Source: Flavobacterium sediminis (GTDB taxonomy: Bacteria > Bacteroidota > Bacteroidia > Flavobacteriales > Flavobacteriaceae). From it: 64,000 bases of DNA. A model generated the notes under the pieces. The model made no database searches and was not told where the DNA came from. It worked only from the letters and a program-made list of their open reading frames with translations. Position numbers and translations under genes: made by a program. Below are positions 63,848-64,000 of this stretch, in pieces; position 1 is the first letter of the stretch, and each line of letters starts with the position of its first letter. Location: NCBI RefSeq assembly GCF_003148385.1, contig NZ_CP029463.1:2914001-2978000 (forward strand), written 5' to 3'.

Positions 63848-64000
63848 TTACCGAACACTCTTTACAAATTTTCCAATATTCTTAATCGGGTTTTTACTTA
63901 AAAATTGAATAAAAGCACTGCCGATAATCGCTCCTTTCTGGTACGTTGTGGCTTGTATAAACGTAACCTGATCTTTAATACCGAAACCGACAATTTGCGG
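63848..64000 (-). CDS. trpA: Tryptophan synthase alpha subunit, C-terminal end (runs off the window)
   Basis: The reverse-strand frame is open from base 64000 to the TAA at 63848-63850 and encodes 50 residues. It reads PQIVGFGIKDQVTF, then KGAIIGSAFIQFLSK and ends KFVKSVR. The VGFGI and GSAF phosphate-binding stretches are those of TrpA, which cleaves indole-3-glycerol phosphate. The rest lies beyond the window; the remainder of a trp operon can be expected upstream. Confidence 0.9.
   Translation of the reverse strand, partial: PQIVGFGIKDQVTFIQATTYQKGAIIGSAFIQFLSKNPIKNIGKFVKSVR

Noticed and set aside
1..64000. CRISPR arrays, tRNA/rRNA genes, prophage
   Set aside because: No regularly spaced repeats, cloverleaf-like or rRNA-like sequence, and no phage structural genes were recognised on either strand.

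Overview
The window is chromosomal DNA of a member of the Bacteroidota, almost certainly family Flavobacteriaceae (Flavobacterium-like). The evidence is AT-rich sequence, Bacteroidota -7 boxes of the form TAnnTTTG before many genes, weak or absent Shine-Dalgarno sequences, SusC/SusD proteins, lineage families (PUR-alpha-like DUF3276, long NusB, DUF1573 lipoprotein, leucine dehydrogenase), and lipoproteins with a Cys soon after a short hydrophobic leader. No tRNA, rRNA, CRISPR array, transposase or integrase was recognised.

Layout. 1-17.6 kb is housekeeping: 5' end of uvrA, an ECF-type sigma factor with a tiny downstream ORF, nth, a peroxiredoxin, DUF3276, an ABC exporter, leucine dehydrogenase, nusB-DUF1573-yajC, a YdeI-like protein with an M28 peptidase, pepT, pyrD, an HMG-CoA-lyase-like enzyme, a membrane protein, guaB and a universal stress protein. 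17.9-42.0 kb is a large polysaccharide utilization locus (PUL) for acetylated galacto(gluco)mannan. It has two acetyl-esterase-type genes plus a GH3 beta-glucosidase, an aldo/keto reductase, a minus-strand operon (GH26, Na+ symporter, GH130 phosphorylase, AGE-family epimerase, tandem carbohydrate-binding protein, GH26, GH5), an AraC regulator, then SusC, SusD, a surface glycan-binding lipoprotein, GH27 alpha-galactosidase and a GH5 glucanase. Surface mannanases cut the chain, SusCD imports the oligosaccharides, esterases and GH27/GH3 trim them in the periplasm, and symporter, epimerase and phosphorylase take mannobiose to mannose-1-phosphate and glucose in the cytoplasm.

42.0-49.7 kb holds a conserved ~490-aa protein of unknown role, an MBL-fold hydrolase, yaaA, an alpha/beta hydrolase, and an overlapping pair of a divergent Lgt homologue and a radical SAM protein resembling the MJ0619/Tes (tetraether synthase) family. 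49.9-53.9 kb is the most unusual part: a mosaic lipoprotein and three tandem secreted paralogues, bracketed by near-identical direct repeats. Each repeat carries a 36-bp box with a dyad, a -7 box at fixed distance, and a ~71-nt candidate small RNA ending in an intrinsic terminator; a third copy of box plus -7 drives the lipoprotein gene. 54.0-63.6 kb carries a TetR-controlled tripartite efflux operon with a visible double operator, a DMT-type exporter, two AraC regulators, a UlaG-like hydrolase and an SDR. The window ends in the 3' part of trpA.

Seven genes between 29.6 and 44.4 kb (symporter, GH26, SusC, SusD, glycan-binding protein, GH27, MBL hydrolase) have their frame broken by an apparent single-base deletion. 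Nearly all breaks lie in G runs where homology demands one more G, so I read them as systematic homopolymer undercalls rather than gene decay and annotate each as one gene.
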